A stretch of 64,000 bases of DNA from Sphingobacterium humi. GTDB lineage: Bacteria; Bacteroidota; Bacteroidia; Sphingobacteriales; Sphingobacteriaceae. Shown here piece by piece: positions 26,037 to 36,194 of this stretch. Position numbers and translations under genes: made by a program. The DNA lies in contig NZ_WSQA01000016.1 in the NCBI RefSeq assembly GCF_009768885.1, forward strand, positions 1-64,000, read 5' to 3'. Each line of letters starts with the position of its first letter. The stretch's first letter is position 1. The notes under the pieces were generated by a model. It was given only the letters and a program-made list of their open reading frames with translations, searched no databases and was not told the origin of the DNA.

Positions 26037-26566
26037 GTTTTATAGAAATTATCAGCTAAACTAGTGGTTTTTTCGGGTTTACTGACTACCAAACGCCTTT
26101 TATAGTCAGTGAAATGAAGAAAGTAAAACTTTATTTTCTTTAACGCAATGTGTGATTACAGCTACCCCTATTTTTTCTGTTGGTATTTTCTTCAAACTAT
26201 CTTTGTAAACTGTATTTGGGAAATAGAAAATTCCTTGCCATCTTTTGAAATTCCTGTATATTTCTCAAGAATCATTTCGGAATATCAAAGAGTTCGCCGT
26301 TTGAAGATTTCGCTATTCTTTTCATACGTACGATAATCCATTAGTTGTAGTCCATGAAATCCTGAAAAAAAATCTTTAATCAACTGCCATTCTTTTTCTC
26401 TCAAGTGGCATGTTATGGTTATGAGCTGCTCCCGAATGTTCTGAAATAGATAACTTTTGTCTTTATCTTTTGGTATTCTTTTATGATAATAATAACAACA
26501 GAATTTTCAATAAAATATTTATGGCACGATTCCGGTACTAATTAAATATGAGAAAATTTTTATTTA
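26037..26566. other. Intergenic with a minus-strand gene fragment
   Basis: On the minus strand, 26285-26506, an open stretch without a start codon reads KDKDKSYLFQNIREQLITIT, then REKEWQLIKDFFSGFHGLQL and a stop. The composition looks protein-like, so it is probably the tail of a lost gene downstream of the mob operon. A 62-codon plus-strand frame at 26148 does not look coding. Confidence 0.4.
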
Positions 26567-28552
26567 TTAGTCTTTCCTAAGAACCAGGTGTTGTAATTCA
26601 GGATCCGAGAGAAGGCGGTCGATTTCAGCGAAGGTGATCTCCAATACTTCTTTTTTTATCTGTAGATAGTTTTCTATTATGAAGGATTCGTCAATATTGT
26701 TGATTATCTGTAAAGGTTTATAAGAGGATTCCTCTGATTGAAGGGCACTATGATCATTGAGAATCTTAGCATTGAAACATTTTAATTCGATAGGCGTCAA
26801 CGGATCATCAGCTACTACTCCGACAAATTCTCCTGAGGAAAGTCCAGAAATTGTTGAGGCGGGAATGGCCATTTCTAATTGCTGTGAATAACTTACTGAA
26901 GTTCCTGAATCGTTAACAGATAGGCTTTCCCTATCTTGCATGATTTTACCAATTCTTTCCGATAATTGCCTTGCTGTTTCTCCGGAAACTTGACCACTAA
27001 TGATGTTTCCAACGATGTTCATAATAACATCCGCTAGGTCTCGGCCGTAATCTTTTCTTAATTGACTGATGTCCTGGACTCCCAAACAAGTAGCTACCTT
27101 GTTACTCCTAGCGGTGGCAATTAAACTGTCGATATTATTTAGGTAAATGGTAGGGAATTCGTCGAACACTAAGCTGCATTTTTGCATACCCTTACGATTC
27201 ACTTGCTTGATCAGACGATTAACGAATAAAGAAAGAACCGCCCCATAAATTTGTATCTTTTGAGGATTATTACCCATACAAACGATTTTGGGGTCCTCAG
27301 GATTGTTTATGTCCAGGTCAAAATCATTTCCAGACAATACAAAGTATAATTGAGGCGAAGAAATCCTTGCGAGCGCAATTTTTGCTGACGCCACCTGCCC
27401 TTCGAGTTGTTCCATTACATTGTTCATGTAAGCATTTACGAACGGATTAATAAGCACTTCAATCTCTTTGTTTGACCGCAGGAGCGAAAATAACTTATCA
27501 TAGTCTTGCTGCATCAATTCAATAACATGTGGTAACGTACAGAACTCACCGTCCTGGTATTTGCGTAGATACCAAATAACAGCGGTCAGTAAATTGATCG
27601 AAGATTCGATGAAGAAGTCCCCCTGCCTTTTTATCCAATCTCTATTTAATCCTAAAAGGATTGTTCTTGCTGACTCTGCGGCATCAGATATGTCACTCAT
27701 TGCAGAAGGTTCTAAAGGATTGCAGCGATTTGTTCGTCGTAGGTCATCGAAATTGATGCAAAAAAATCGACTATTTGAATTTCCCTGCTGCTTAGAAATC
27801 CTCCAATGATGATAAGCGATCCGGGTTAGATCGTCATATTTGAAATCATAAACAAACATACTGAACCCTTTCTTTATATGCTGAGATATAACATGCCGTA
27901 TTACAAAATAGGATTTACCGGATCCCGGACTTCCTAATACCAATAATGCCCGAAATGGATTAATGATATTAATCCAACTTTTTCGGTACTTCCCTTTTAA
28001 TTGATAAATGCAGGGCAAATTTATAGAGTACTCATTAGAAAGGAGCTCTTCCTGTTGAGGAAAGGTTTGATTCTTTCTGTTAAAAATGTCCTTTTCTAAA
28101 AGATTCTGGCCTATTACACGGCTAATATGGGCAAAGCCTCTAATGATCAGGAGAAATCCTAAAAAACAGGTTGACGCGTATGTGACGAATTGTACTAAAT
28201 GTGGAATAGCTATTACCCATATTATAGAGTTGAGAAAGTATAGAAATAAGCCCACAAGGCCGCAAATAAGGGCTGGAGTAGTTTTAAACTTTTTCTCTTT
28301 TTTTCCTTTTGTACCTATTAAAGATAATAACAAAAACACAAGAGCCATCAACTTGGATAAGTGATAGGTGCGGAATACAGTAGTGTGTAATAAGGTTTGC
28401 AGAAGTCTATTAACAAAAGGAGAATCAAAAACGCGGAATTGTAAGGCCCCTTCAAGTAAAAAAAGAATATGAAGAATCAAAAGAGTAAAAGCTAATACAC
28501 GGCACAAATCACTGATTTTCCTAAGAGCCTCGATATTTTCTCCAGTGTTCAT
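26567..28552 (-). CDS. mobC: MobC-type coupling protein (VirD4/TraG family ATPase)
   Basis: A 661-residue type IV coupling protein. Four N-terminal hydrophobic segments (about residues 15-150) anchor it in the inner membrane. The ATPase domain starts with Walker A GSPGSGKS at about 207-214, with a Walker B-like block SLVFDEFPTIYLNNID near 470 and the motif VATCLGVQDISQLRKDYG. It links the relaxase-DNA complex to the mating channel during conjugation. The name follows CTnDOT-type elements, where mobA-mobB-mobC are consecutive as here (reading right to left). Two bases separate it from mobB. Confidence 0.9.
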   Translation of the reverse strand: MNTGENIEALRKISDLCRVLAFTLLILHILFLLEGALQFRVFDSPFVNRLLQTLLHTTVFRTYHLSKLMALVFLLLSLIGTKGKKEKKFKTTPALICGLVGLFLYFLNSIIWVIAIPHLVQFVTYASTCFLGFLLIIRGFAHISRVIGQNLLEKDIFNRKNQTFPQQEELLSNEYSINLPCIYQLKGKYRKSWINIINPFRALLVLGSPGSGKSYFVIRHVISQHIKKGFSMFVYDFKYDDLTRIAYHHWRISKQQGNSNSRFFCINFDDLRRTNRCNPLEPSAMSDISDAAESARTILLGLNRDWIKRQGDFFIESSINLLTAVIWYLRKYQDGEFCTLPHVIELMQQDYDKLFSLLRSNKEIEVLINPFVNAYMNNVMEQLEGQVASAKIALARISSPQLYFVLSGNDFDLDINNPEDPKIVCMGNNPQKIQIYGAVLSLFVNRLIKQVNRKGMQKCSLVFDEFPTIYLNNIDSLIATARSNKVATCLGVQDISQLRKDYGRDLADVIMNIVGNIISGQVSGETARQLSERIGKIMQDRESLSVNDSGTSVSYSQQLEMAIPASTISGLSSGEFVGVVADDPLTPIELKCFNAKILNDHSALQSEESSYKPLQIINNIDESFIIENYLQIKKEVLEITFAEIDRLLSDPELQHLVLRKD

Positions 28553-28554
28553 AG

Positions 28555-29676
28555 TTAAAATTGTTTTCTATAGCTGTTTTGTTTCTTGATATCAGGTAAT
28601 GCAAAGGAACCTTTTCTGCTTTCTACCGATATTAACTGACGCATTGCAAGAGCAATGTCGTGGTAATGGGTTTTCTCAAGGCCCAAAGAAAATGCACTAA
28701 TTGCACAATTATTCACATGATCTAAGAAAATAACATTATTATCACTTGAACTATCACTTCCTGGATGGATGCTTATCCCATTTCTCCATAACTCCTGCTT
28801 CATTTTATTTCCCGAAAAATTGGAATTGAGTAATATAAGTTTCAATTGAGCTCGCATGGAGCTGCTTTTCTTTACTACCCTGAAAGAATTCATTTTATAG
28901 AGTAATTCAAGATTTTTAAATGTAGGTTTCGTTTTAAGCCTACTTGCCAGTATGCCTGTACCTATATTTTTCTTTTGTATATCAATTAGAAAATAAAGTA
29001 AGCCGGGCAAGTTCGTACCCTTATTCTCTAAACGAAAGGCTCGAAGACCATACGATGAAAGAATAGCATTCCATTCCTCAAAAGTGGTAAAACAATATTG
29101 TTGCTTGGCAAATCGGACAACATGTTCCATTCCCTGCTTTGTAGATGAGCTGCCGTATTGCAGTTTTTTTGGTCTATTTCGATCAAATTTGGTCAAATCA
29201 TTCCGTGATGAGGACTGGCCCAACTGATACTTCTTTACCAAAAGGTCTACAGCTGGAAGAGAATGGAGAATTAATAGATTACTAGTGTCTATCCTTTGGC
29301 CGTTAGCTTTTATAGTCGTAGAAACAATATGTAGATGGGGGATAGCAGTATCAAAATGTCGGTAGGTCAGATATGGCTGTTTCCCAAAACCTATGAGGTG
29401 CATATATTCACGAGATATTGCCCTTTGGCGCTCGAAGGAACCAAGTTCTTCGTTAGAAGAGAACGATAGCATCACATGGAGGCTTTTTACTTGCGAACTC
29501 AAGTTAAGAGCATCTCTACTCTTTATATAGTTTTTGTAAAGTGAAGGATGGAGGTCTCTCAAGGTCAGTGGAAAATTACAGCAGTCTATAAGTTCTGCTT
29601 TCTCCAACAAGACTTTTCTTTCATTGTAGTGGAGGAGTGAGCTCATCTGCCTTACTTGTTCAATTCGTGCGTACAT
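28555..29676 (-). CDS. mobB: MobB relaxase
   Basis: A 373-residue relaxase (MobA/VirD2-type nuclease domain over the first 170 residues). The metal-binding three-His motif is visible as His107, His114 and His116 in RHFDTAIPHLHIVSTTIKAN. A candidate nucleophile Tyr lies in the N-terminal LLHYNERKV segment. It would nick oriT and pilot the strand to the recipient; the nick site should lie close to the mob genes but was not identified. Its start overlaps the mobA reading frame by 25 bp. The first residues (MYARIEQVRQM) differ from the usual MVAKIxxG opening, so the element is a divergent lineage. Confidence 0.87.
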   Translation of the reverse strand: MYARIEQVRQMSSLLHYNERKVLLEKAELIDCCNFPLTLRDLHPSLYKNYIKSRDALNLSSQVKSLHVMLSFSSNEELGSFERQRAISREYMHLIGFGKQPYLTYRHFDTAIPHLHIVSTTIKANGQRIDTSNLLILHSLPAVDLLVKKYQLGQSSSRNDLTKFDRNRPKKLQYGSSSTKQGMEHVVRFAKQQYCFTTFEEWNAILSSYGLRAFRLENKGTNLPGLLYFLIDIQKKNIGTGILASRLKTKPTFKNLELLYKMNSFRVVKKSSSMRAQLKLILLNSNFSGNKMKQELWRNGISIHPGSDSSSDNNVIFLDHVNNCAISAFSLGLEKTHYHDIALAMRQLISVESRKGSFALPDIKKQNSYRKQF

Positions 29677-30011
29677 GGCTTCAATGATTGCTTTATAAGG
29701 TCATTCAGTTTTATTAATAAGTTTTTTAGAACCTCAGTTTCTGGACCTTTAAAGTCCCAAAATTCTTGGCGATAAAGTCCTATTCTTTCTAATTCACGCT
29801 GGATTTTTGAAAGTTCCTCCAAAACGGAGTCCTGAGATAGGTTTCTGACAGTTTTTATGATGCGCCGTCGGAAAATCATTTGCCGGATATAATAAGACAA
29901 GGACGGGCAAGTAGTTAAGCGCTGCTTCTCAGCCAGGGAAGAATATTCTTCTTCTGTCAGCCGAATGCGGATGCTCACAGAGCGGATTTCCTTTTTTCTA
30001 GCCTTTTTCAT
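29652..30011 (-). CDS. mobA: MobA mobilisation accessory protein
   Basis: A 119-residue basic protein with a ribbon-helix-helix-like N-terminus (SVSIRIRLTEEEYSSLAEKQ) and a coiled C-terminal half (VLEELSKIQRELERIGLYRQ). Such proteins bind oriT DNA and help the relaxase form the relaxosome. It is encoded immediately upstream of, and overlapping, mobB, and 13 bp downstream of the primase gene. The MobA/MobB overlap is a hallmark of Bacteroidota mobilisation modules. Confidence 0.85.
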   Translation of the reverse strand: MKKARKKEIRSVSIRIRLTEEEYSSLAEKQRLTTCPSLSYYIRQMIFRRRIIKTVRNLSQDSVLEELSKIQRELERIGLYRQEFWDFKGPETEVLKNLLIKLNDLIKQSLKPCTHELNK

Positions 30012-30024
30012 GACTTTTATGTTT

Positions 30025-30927
30025 TTAAAATTTGATTCTTAGTGACCCCTGCGATATTTTTTTAGATTGGCCAATAGAACAGGCCCATTCATTTAGATCC
30101 TTATAATTATTGTACAGGGAGCTTTCGTCTGTATACTTTTCTCCACTAGAGAGAACAGTTTGGGTCAAACTTCTTCCCGCTTGGTCGTTATCAAAATAAA
30201 GGGCTACATTTTGATGGAAATCCACTAAGGATTGGGTACGGTGAAATAAAGAAACAGAGTTGAGTATGATGTAATCGAGCTTGCTTTCATCTAAGTCAGG
30301 GTTGAGAGTTCGAAAGGTTAGGAAATCCATAAATCCCTCGAAAATTGCTGCTTTTTGATTATTGTGAATTAAAATAGATATGTCCTTAGGTGAGGTGCCT
30401 AATTTCATGAAGCTGTTCCGAATTTCATATCCACCTGATTTATTTGGAAATCCTAAGCCAAAATATGTTTTTTTGTTAATTTCAAAATGCAATTCCTTCA
30501 GATATTGATCCGCAATATTTAGCGATATACGCCTTTCTTGAAGGTAATTCAGTAGCGCATCATGACCAAGAGGTCGGCTTTCTAAAATTTTAATTGGGTT
30601 CTCTAAATCTCTGGTCAACTTTGGCTCAGCTGCGCGCGGATAATGAGGGGACTCTTGAAGTGAATGTAAAAACTGCCCAATAGTGAATTGATTATATCGC
30701 ATCGCAAAATCAATGATGGACCCACCTTCACCTAAACCAAAATCATACCATCTGTTCAAAGTTCTGTTAACTTTAAATGAAGCCTTAGTTTCTTTTCGTA
30801 AAGGTGACAAATACCAAAAGTTCACACCACGGATTATCTTTGGCTCATGGCCAATACTAGAAAGATAACTCACCATGTCTATTTCTTTGACTTGGTTCAG
30901 TTCTAGTTTAAGTTTTCTAAATGCCAT
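30025..30927 (-). CDS. Toprim/CHC2-like DNA primase of a mobile element
   Basis: A 300-residue primase-like protein. The N-terminal zinc-finger-type segment (FWYLSPLRKETKASFKVNRT, then NRWYDFGLGEGGSIIDF) has the DnaG CHC2 layout but lacks the Cys/His ligands. The C-terminal Toprim domain shows the Glu motif AAIFEGFMDF near 190 and the DxD motif NVALYFDNDQAGRS near 245. It is typical of mobilisable elements, where it primes the complementary strand after transfer. First gene of the minus-strand mob operon. Confidence 0.88.
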   Translation of the reverse strand: MAFRKLKLELNQVKEIDMVSYLSSIGHEPKIIRGVNFWYLSPLRKETKASFKVNRTLNRWYDFGLGEGGSIIDFAMRYNQFTIGQFLHSLQESPHYPRAAEPKLTRDLENPIKILESRPLGHDALLNYLQERRISLNIADQYLKELHFEINKKTYFGLGFPNKSGGYEIRNSFMKLGTSPKDISILIHNNQKAAIFEGFMDFLTFRTLNPDLDESKLDYIILNSVSLFHRTQSLVDFHQNVALYFDNDQAGRSLTQTVLSSGEKYTDESSLYNNYKDLNEWACSIGQSKKISQGSLRIKF

Positions 30928-31617
30928 ACCTGCAAATTTTAACCTTTAAGCTATTTCTGACCCCACCTAAATTAGATAATCACATTCACCCAAAGAATAC
31001 CTCGTCAAAAAAGGGTAGAGGTGGACATTTTAAAGGAATGACCTGTCCTACCAATAAATAATAATTAAACCTTTAAGGTATCCTGCCTCTCAATTTTTAT
31101 CTGCTTGATTATTGAACCCAGTTATCAAATAAAAAAATGAAGAGAAAATTCCTTGTGAAATGCAATAATCCGTAGTGTTAGGCCAAAGGATTAATAATTA
31201 TATATAATAAGATGAGAGGAAGAGATATTTAGATATAGGGATTGAAAATCTGTTTTTGAATATAACATTAATGCTAAATATGTGCGTAAATCTACAACTA
31301 ATAAGAATAGAGCTTTTTCTTCTTTTTTCCGTGTAGGCATGTAAAGATATCACTGTTTAGCAATACCGAGGGTGAGGTTAATAACACAATTATAAAATAA
31401 ATAGGCTATTGATTTATGTATAACTTTCTTCAAAAATATCTTAAGAATAATCTTTAGAAAGAAGTATAATAAACCGGTTATTCTTAAATAGATATAGGAC
31501 CGAAAGGGACCTATATCTATTTAAAGTTTACGCCCAAAGATTGCTTTAGACCCACTGTAGATTTGTTTGTTAAGTAAAATCAATAACGATTTTACCGAAT
31601 AACACGGTAAGTAAGAC
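30928..31617. other. Intergenic, likely oriT/promoter side of the mob operon
   Basis: 690 bp without coding signal. The left part should hold the mob-operon promoter. A strong hairpin (31484-31524, listed separately) lies near the right end. An oriT could be here, but I could not point to a nick site. Confidence 0.4.
31484..31524. terminator. Perfect 15-bp hairpin downstream of the sigma gene
   Basis: TTAAATAGATATAGG (31484-31498) pairs perfectly with 31510-31524 across an 11-nt loop that itself contains CC/GG pairs. It sits about 95 bp after the stop of the minus-strand sigma factor gene and is probably its terminator, though no long U-tract follows. Confidence 0.6.
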
Positions 31618-32124
31618 TTAATTAAAGTATTTATATCCTTTAAGCTTCTTTTGTAAAGTTTTTCTAGCCATGTGAATTCTAGTTTTTACAGTGCCTTCAG
31701 GTATATTCAAATATTCAGCAATCTCATGATATTTATAACCTTCAAAGTACATCATAAACGCTTGGTAATACTTTTCAGGTAAACTGTTAAGAGCTACTTC
31801 AATCTCAGATTTTACAAAAATTCTCTCGCCATTATTTGAAACAGAATAGGTGCCAAGCTCTTGAGTGGATTTGTTGTGAGTTGCAAATTTTTGAAGCAGA
31901 CTATTTCTGCGACATTCATTGATAAAGGTATTACGCATAATAGTATATACCCAGCCCAAGATATTGGTGCCATTTTGAAATTTAGTACGATTTCGAAAAA
32001 CCTTTACTAAAGTGTTTTGTACTAAATCTTCGGCATCTTCCTCATTCTTGGTAAATTTATAGGCATACTGCATCAGGGCGGTGGAATGAACCAGCACCTC
32101 ATTTTTGAAAAAATCATTACTCAT
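31618..32124 (-). CDS. ECF-type RNA polymerase sigma factor
   Basis: A 168-residue ECF sigma factor. Region 2 (about residues 10-75: AYKFTKNEEDAEDLVQNTLV, GWVYTIMRNTFINECRR) binds core polymerase and the -10 element. Region 4 (about 110-160: LPEKYYQAFMMYFEGYKYHE, then GTVKTRIHMARKTL) binds the -35 element. No anti-sigma gene is adjacent, so control must come from elsewhere. The divergent neighbour at 32582 encodes an AsmA-like envelope protein, and the 450-bp gap could contain promoters for both. This class is often chromosomal rather than element-borne in Sphingobacteriaceae. Confidence 0.93.
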   Translation of the reverse strand: MSNDFFKNEVLVHSTALMQYAYKFTKNEEDAEDLVQNTLVKVFRNRTKFQNGTNILGWVYTIMRNTFINECRRNSLLQKFATHNKSTQELGTYSVSNNGERIFVKSEIEVALNSLPEKYYQAFMMYFEGYKYHEIAEYLNIPEGTVKTRIHMARKTLQKKLKGYKYFN

Positions 32125-32581
32125 TTTGTAAAAGTTTAAGTTGTTGCTATAATTAATTCGAAAATGTCTCTGGCCAAAGACTGATTTAATTGATTAGACT
32201 AACAATATGCCTCGCGCTTAAAGCTCGTCTACTAGTTATATGGTTGTAATTACATGATTATAAGCAAGCGGCATGCCAAAAGATGGGAATCTAAAGGACT
32301 TGCTACATTGATTATAAAATGAGACAAAATATTCAACGAATAATAGTAATTAAGTACTTTAAAGAAAAACCGAATACAACATAAAGTTTTGATAATCAAA
32401 AAAAGGATGCAAAGTGAACAAAAGAAAAATTGAATTATTTGTCAATAAATAAACGATAGGAAAATTTATTCAAAATATACGGTAAGGAGAGTTAACTATA
32501 AAAAAAGTGATGATTAATTCATTTAAATTAATCCTATCCTTTGAAATGAAACAAATTCATTTGAAAATCTGTTACCTAAAT
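32125..32581. promoter_or_regulatory. Divergent promoter region, sigma factor / AsmA-like gene
   Basis: AT-rich, no coding signal. Both flanking genes start outward from here. An inverted pair GCTCG/CGAGC-like is not obvious, and I could not assign exact promoters. Confidence 0.35.
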
Positions 32582-34264
32582 ATGGATAAAATCAATCAAC
32601 GAAAAAGTTTGAAAATTTTAGGTGGCATTTTTGTCGCGTTGATTCTTTTGGTCATTATTTGTTCGTTTTTTTTATCCAATTTGTTAAATCCAATAATAGA
32701 TAAAAAACTAAAGGAGGGTATTGCAAGATCTTCAAAGGGATTATATCACATTACTTATAGCGATTTATCTTTAAACATTCCCGCCGGTATTATTAAAATT
32801 AAAGAATTACATCTGCGAAATGATAGTTCTATATATAGGCAGTTGGATTACGCTAAAAAAGCACCAAATATTATATATGATGCCAAAGCGGATGCTCTTA
32901 CAATAAGTGGAATCAGTTTTTGGAGGATTCTACTTTATAGAAAAATTAATATTGGTGCTATTGATGTTGATTCCTTAAGTACTGAAATAACCCATAGAAC
33001 TCGTCCTTATAATGATGGTAGGAAGGCCGATAGCAATCCTTATAATTTGATTAAAGCACAATTCAACTCTATTGAATTAGGAGTATTAAATGCTAAGGGA
33101 ATTAGAGTGAAGTTTGTCGAGGTGAACAATAAAAACTCCAATATGCAAACTGTTGAAAATTTTGATATAAAAGTTGAAAAATTCTTGCTAGATGAGAATT
33201 CCGGGGATGATAGTACGCGGGTATTATATTCAAAAAATATTTCATTATATATTCCAGAATTTGAAACCAATTTGGCAGACTCTCCTTACCTGATTAGTTT
33301 AAAAAATTTGAAGTTGAGTTCTGAAGACAAAAAGTTGACCCTCTCAAATTTAAAAATGGATCCAACTCTAAGTCTGCAAACCTTTGCGAAAAAAGATATG
33401 AAAAATAAACCTATGATAAAGTTGTCCATAGATTCCACAAGTATCACAGGGGTTAATTTCAATAAGCTGTTCAAAACTCGACTATTCCAGGCCGATAGTG
33501 CCCAAGTGATAGGAGGAAAATTTGATCTGGCAAAAGATAAACGTTATCAAAAAGATAATGTAAATAAAATTGGCCAATCGCCTGCTCAACAGCTGATGAA
33601 AATTCCGTTCAAATTTTCAATTAGAAATACTAAAGTTAAAGCAATAGATTTAAGTTATGCACAATTTAGCGAAAAATATTTTAGGGAGGGAAAAATCGAT
33701 TTCAAAAATATTAAGGGTACAATCAATAATGTTTCTAATGATTCGACGGTTTTGAATTCTAATAAAAATATGACGGCAAATTTGACGGGGGACGTTTATG
33801 GAAAAGGAAAATTGAATGCACTATTTACTTTCGATATGCTTAACCCCGCGGGTATTTATTCATATAAAGGGTCCCTTTCTGCTATGAATGTAAAGGAATT
33901 CAACAGAATTTTAGAACCACTTCTTAATTTTCGCCTAATTAACGGAAAGGTTGAAAAGATATTATTTGATATGCACGGAACAGATTTGAAGAATTGGGGA
34001 AAATTCACATTTGATTATAACCATCTAAAAATTGAAATGCTAAAATCCCCCAATGCCGGCTCTGGTAAGAAAAAGATACTTTCATTTATTGCAAATACTT
34101 TCTTTATTAATGACAGTAACCCCGATGCCAACGGTAAATATCATATTGGCAAAGTGGACTATAATCGAAATCCAAATCACCCATTTTTTAAAGTTATATG
34201 GAAAAGCCTTCTGGAAGGCATAATTCAATGTACGGGAACCAATCCTAAACTACTGCCTGATTAA
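32582..34264 (+). CDS. AsmA-like envelope protein (DUF748-type)
   Basis: I chose ATG 32582 (MDKINQRKSLKIL), which puts the transmembrane helix (LGGIFVALILLVIICSFFLS) near the N-terminus; earlier in-frame Mets at 32507 and 32546 are poorly supported. The 560-residue protein is otherwise beta-rich with repeated NLKLSSEDKKLTLSNLKMD-type strands and GDVYGKGKLNALFTFDM, the style of AsmA/DUF748 proteins that form repeating beta-groove bridges for lipid transport or outer-membrane homeostasis. Inner-membrane anchored, periplasmic body. Its assignment is by pattern only. Downstream lies a rearranged IS cluster. Confidence 0.65.
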   Translation: MDKINQRKSLKILGGIFVALILLVIICSFFLSNLLNPIIDKKLKEGIARSSKGLYHITYSDLSLNIPAGIIKIKELHLRNDSSIYRQLDYAKKAPNIIYDAKADALTISGISFWRILLYRKINIGAIDVDSLSTEITHRTRPYNDGRKADSNPYNLIKAQFNSIELGVLNAKGIRVKFVEVNNKNSNMQTVENFDIKVEKFLLDENSGDDSTRVLYSKNISLYIPEFETNLADSPYLISLKNLKLSSEDKKLTLSNLKMDPTLSLQTFAKKDMKNKPMIKLSIDSTSITGVNFNKLFKTRLFQADSAQVIGGKFDLAKDKRYQKDNVNKIGQSPAQQLMKIPFKFSIRNTKVKAIDLSYAQFSEKYFREGKIDFKNIKGTINNVSNDSTVLNSNKNMTANLTGDVYGKGKLNALFTFDMLNPAGIYSYKGSLSAMNVKEFNRILEPLLNFRLINGKVEKILFDMHGTDLKNWGKFTFDYNHLKIEMLKSPNAGSGKKKILSFIANTFFINDSNPDANGKYHIGKVDYNRNPNHPFFKVIWKSLLEGIIQCTGTNPKLLPD

Positions 34265-34551
34265 TGGGAAAAGGTTCTATAGTTACTTATATATTATCGG
34301 TAAAGACTATATAGCTTTGCACCCATACAGGAATAGAAATAATTGGATATATCGGGAATTATTAACCATATAATTTTGTGAGCAGTAACTAATATTAACT
34401 GATTAGTCGAATTAAAGTAACTGCAAATCTTCCTATAGACTAAGCATCATTGAACCCTTACCCTTAGATATATGTGGGATACGTCTCAATAAAGTTCGGA
34501 TCAAGCTTTAGTACATCTTAACCGACTTCTTTACATTATTTTTTATTAAAT
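34265..34551. other. Intergenic, nothing recognised
   Basis: The 3' flank of the AsmA-like gene up to the IS4 fragment. AT-rich, no clear hairpin terminator or coding frame. Confidence 0.4.
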
Positions 34552-34602
34552 CAGTAGCGTCCTAAACGAGGGAAAAAATGGCGGTGGATTTATACAGCAG
34601 GG
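34552..34602 (+). mobile_element. IS4-family 5' end fragment (51 bp)
   Basis: Starts with the terminal repeat CAGTAGCGTCCTAAACGAG and runs through GGCGGTGGATTTATACAGCA, where the IS66 element takes over. It matches the 5' end of the fragment at 36879-37319 almost perfectly but in the opposite orientation. Confidence 0.9.
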
Positions 34603-34630
34603 GTATCCGCCCTATAAACTACATGTTTGA

Positions 34631-36145
34631 TTAAGCGATAATTCGTTTATAGTTTTGTGGGTACAGGTCCTTCAGGTTCTTGTGGTTTATGGGTGATATG
34701 CTTCGCACTGTGTTTTTCAGCCACTGAAAAGGATTAACCTCATGCTTTTTACATATAGCAAAGAAAGAGTATATCATTGCTGCACGCTGGGCTGCCTCAT
34801 GACTTCCGGCAAAGAGGTAGGTCTTGCGGCCTAGTGCAATAGGGCGTATGGCGTTTTCGATGAGATTGTTATCGATCTGTAGACTTCCATCATATAAATA
34901 TGCAGATAGTGAATCCCATCTTGCGTAAGCATAGCCCATCGCTTTACCGATCTGACTTTTGGGTAGTATATTTTTTATCTCTTCAAAGATCCATTTTCCC
35001 ATTTCATTGATAATAGGTAAGGATACTTCTAGCCGTAGTTCCTTGATTCGTTCAGCGGAAAGTGCGTCATCTTTTGCATTGCGTTCCAATGCATAAAGTT
35101 GTTGGATCATTAACAACGCTTTTTCCGCTCTTTCTTTATCGTTGTCCAGTGCTTTTTCAAACTCACGCCGCGCATGTGCCCAGCAGGCCAAGTGTATGAC
35201 TTCTTTCTTTTTACCATACTTTTCGTACACGGCATAGCCGTCCGTCTGCAGATATCCTTTGAAGTTCCCCAACATAGGTACAGCAGCTATACCGCCGCGC
35301 GTAGGACTATAATCAAACAGCACGGTTCCGTCCAACGGAGCATGGTAGACCCAATAATAGCCTTGATGGGTAGCGCCTTTTTTGTCGCTATCCAGTACTT
35401 TTATCGGTGTTTCGTCAACCTGCAGGTAGCCTTTGGATTTGGTGTCGAAGATGAGCTGTTCATATAACGGCTCCAGTTTTTCCAGTGCCTGTTTCGTCCA
35501 TCCTTCGATGGTTGATGAGGGAATTTGTATTTTTTCCCTGGCGAAGCGTTGTTTTTGACGATATAATGGGAGATGATCGAGATACTTATCGGCTAGGATC
35601 ATGGCTAGTAGGCTTGGTCCCGGGATTCCTTTGTCGATTACTCGTTCTGGAAGTTCGGCGATGGATACATTGGAGCCATCCTTTGCTGCGTATTTATAAC
35701 GGATATAACGTTTGATGTAGAACTTGGCAGGCTCACACTCCAGTTCATCAGTAATTTCTTTACCGATGCATACCATTTCAGACAGATCCCCTTCCGGGTA
35801 GATCTCAATTTCCTCTACAGGTAGGTGGGCGGGCAATTTTGCACGTCCTTTATGATTCGGACGTTTACGGGTATATTCGATTTTCTCCTTGATTATTTCC
35901 TGCTGCAGCTCCACTTCTGCAGGCTCTGCCTGGAATGGAAGCATCGTCTGGTTGGGATCTCCTTCAAAGCGCTCGCGCTTCTGGCCGAACTGCATGCGTT
36001 TGTACATGGCAAGCTGTGATTCCAGATAATCTATCTTTTCATCTTTAGATGAGGAGTCTTTTGATAGTGACCGGATCATTTCATCACGACCGGAAATAAC
36101 CTTGATAAGGTCTTCCTTTGAGAGATTTTCCAGCGCTGTTTCCAT
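34631..36145 (-). CDS. tnpC: IS66 transposase TnpC
   Basis: A 504-residue DDE transposase of the IS66 family. The leucine-zipper-like N-terminus is residues 1-55 (DEKIDYLESQLAMYKRMQFG). The zinc-binding region is degenerate. The catalytic domain contains YLQVDETPIKVLDSD near 242 and CWAHARREFEKAL near 321, and the C-terminus has IDNNLIENAIRPIALGRKTY and AMIYSFFAICKKHEVNPFQW. Full length, so the element may be mobile if TnpA and TnpB are functional. Ends 28 bp inside the left terminal repeat. Confidence 0.95.
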   Translation of the reverse strand: METALENLSKEDLIKVISGRDEMIRSLSKDSSSKDEKIDYLESQLAMYKRMQFGQKRERFEGDPNQTMLPFQAEPAEVELQQEIIKEKIEYTRKRPNHKGRAKLPAHLPVEEIEIYPEGDLSEMVCIGKEITDELECEPAKFYIKRYIRYKYAAKDGSNVSIAELPERVIDKGIPGPSLLAMILADKYLDHLPLYRQKQRFAREKIQIPSSTIEGWTKQALEKLEPLYEQLIFDTKSKGYLQVDETPIKVLDSDKKGATHQGYYWVYHAPLDGTVLFDYSPTRGGIAAVPMLGNFKGYLQTDGYAVYEKYGKKKEVIHLACWAHARREFEKALDNDKERAEKALLMIQQLYALERNAKDDALSAERIKELRLEVSLPIINEMGKWIFEEIKNILPKSQIGKAMGYAYARWDSLSAYLYDGSLQIDNNLIENAIRPIALGRKTYLFAGSHEAAQRAAMIYSFFAICKKHEVNPFQWLKNTVRSISPINHKNLKDLYPQNYKRIIA

Positions 36146-36194
36146 AGTGTAAATATACGAAAAAGGCTGCTTTATTCCTATTTAAAAGCTGTTT

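Noticed and set aside
26148..26336. 62-codon plus-strand frame after hipA
   Set aside because: Aromatic-rich, no start context, and the opposite strand shows a better coding-like fragment.
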